Origin: Bradyrhizobium stylosanthis
GTDB taxonomy: Bacteria; Pseudomonadota; Alphaproteobacteria; Rhizobiales; Xanthobacteraceae
Direction of reading: 5' to 3'
Assembly (NCBI RefSeq): GCF_001641335.1
Contig: NZ_LVEM01000004.1
Coordinates: 270,556 to 334,555 of the forward strand
DNA: 64,000 bases
In this document: one piece after another, positions 63,707 through 64,000 of the stretch
Layout of the letters: every line of letters begins with the position of its first letter
Position numbering within the stretch: position 1 is the first letter of the stretch
Made by a program: the position numbers and the translations under genes
Notes under the pieces: generated by a model
What the model was told of the DNA's origin: nothing
Seen by the model: only the letters and a program-made list of their open reading frames with translations
The model's database searches: none

Positions 63707-63825
63707 CCGGCCGTCCTGGGCCATTTTGAGCCACCTCGGCCCGGGCGGCCGCCGGTGTCACATGGGCGCAATAAACCCCGTTGATGGTCGGGGCGACAGC
63801 CGTCCTTGGCCCGAGAGAGAGACTC

Positions 63826-64000
63826 ATGACTGCATCCGACCGCACCCCCGAAATGGCCAAACGCGAGCGCATCATCCGGGAGATGACCGACGATCTCGAC
63901 GAGGAGCTGGAGCTGGAGCTCGATGACGCCCGTCTCGACGAGCTCCTGGACGAGACCGACGCCGCCGGCCCGGCGGTCGACCGCAAACTCTATTTCCGTG
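63826..64000 (+). CDS. ppk2: Polyphosphate kinase 2, N-terminal part (cut by window end)
   Basis: The reading frame from ATG 63826 stays open to the window edge (58 codons seen). It starts MTASDRTPEMAKRERII, continues with a highly acidic segment (DLDEELELELDD) and reaches AVDRKLYFR, matching the N-terminus of PPK2 proteins just before their kinase domain as I recall it. GAGAGAGA lies upstream. PPK2 uses polyphosphate to phosphorylate nucleotides. The catalytic part is outside the window. Confidence 0.7.
   Translation, partial: MTASDRTPEMAKRERIIREMTDDLDEELELELDDARLDELLDETDAAGPAVDRKLYFR

Noticed and set aside
63110..63724. Extension of the AceE-like protein to 992 residues
   Set aside because: It would be antisense to the Lrp gene and cross its operator; GGGAG precedes ATG 63109.

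Overview
The window looks like chromosome of a Bradyrhizobium-type alphaproteobacterium. The supporting signs are high G+C, wobble-position GC bias strong enough to create long antisense shadow ORFs, many broad-substrate transport and catabolic genes, FixK/FNR-type boxes, and several families of palindromic intergenic repeats of the kind common in that genus. No rRNA, tRNA, CRISPR array, insertion sequence or phage gene was recognised. The content is accessory metabolism: uptake systems, each next to the enzymes that probably use the imported compound.

Layout. 1-300: a small DUF6489 gene. 600-14635 (plus strand): two complete peptide-type ABC importers (SBP, two permeases, two ATPases each) on either side of a gamma-glutamyltransferase and a DUF1028 protein. 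14632-19606 (minus): sensor kinase, CheY-like regulator, receiver-adenylate cyclase and a putative CnbZ-like deaminase, translationally coupled. 19769-24832 (minus): TetR regulator, RND adaptor and RND pump, with a palindromic operator in the promoter and a strong terminator after the pump. 24981-27451: a two-subunit ThDP decarboxylase divergent from a cytochrome P450. 27677-28891: ornithine aminotransferase. 29069-29830: a small GTG-start gene and a poorly coding stretch.

29831-37289 (minus) is a seven-gene unit: an NMT1-type ABC importer, then an enolase-superfamily enzyme, a Gfo/Idh/MocA dehydrogenase, a DUF993 aldolase-like protein and a TIM-barrel isomerase/epimerase. A TetR gene lies upstream. 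I do not recognise the pathway; it is the best candidate for an undescribed catabolic system. 38681-44436 carries a double-VOC protein, two tandem PfkB kinases, a ferredoxin-reductase-type flavoprotein, an enoyl-CoA hydratase/isomerase and a histidine phosphatase. 44442-50165 is a TRAP transporter with an IlvD/Edd dehydratase, divergent from a GntR regulator across two ATTGWCAAT palindromes, probably for sugar-acid use.

50330-54539 has a small exported protein behind a FixK-type box, then a minus-strand set (SBP, nitroreductase, DUF4863 hydroxylaminobenzoate-lyase-like protein) divergent from a LysR regulator; this resembles a p-nitrobenzoate reductive pathway. 54603-56766 holds a GlsB/YeaQ membrane protein, a transglutaminase-like protein and a potassium-channel-like protein ending in a zinc ribbon. 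56831-58722 is a divergent uronate dehydrogenase and SMP-30 lactonase pair. 58990-60420 is an aldehyde dehydrogenase. 60746-63109 is an AceE-type E1 divergent from an Lrp regulator, with a perfect palindrome between them. The window ends inside a polyphosphate kinase 2 gene.

Four repeat families (12 elements) fill most intergenic gaps, and four elements lie inside apparent operons. Start codons were chosen from ribosome-binding sites, signal peptides, family N-termini and overlap with the preceding stop.
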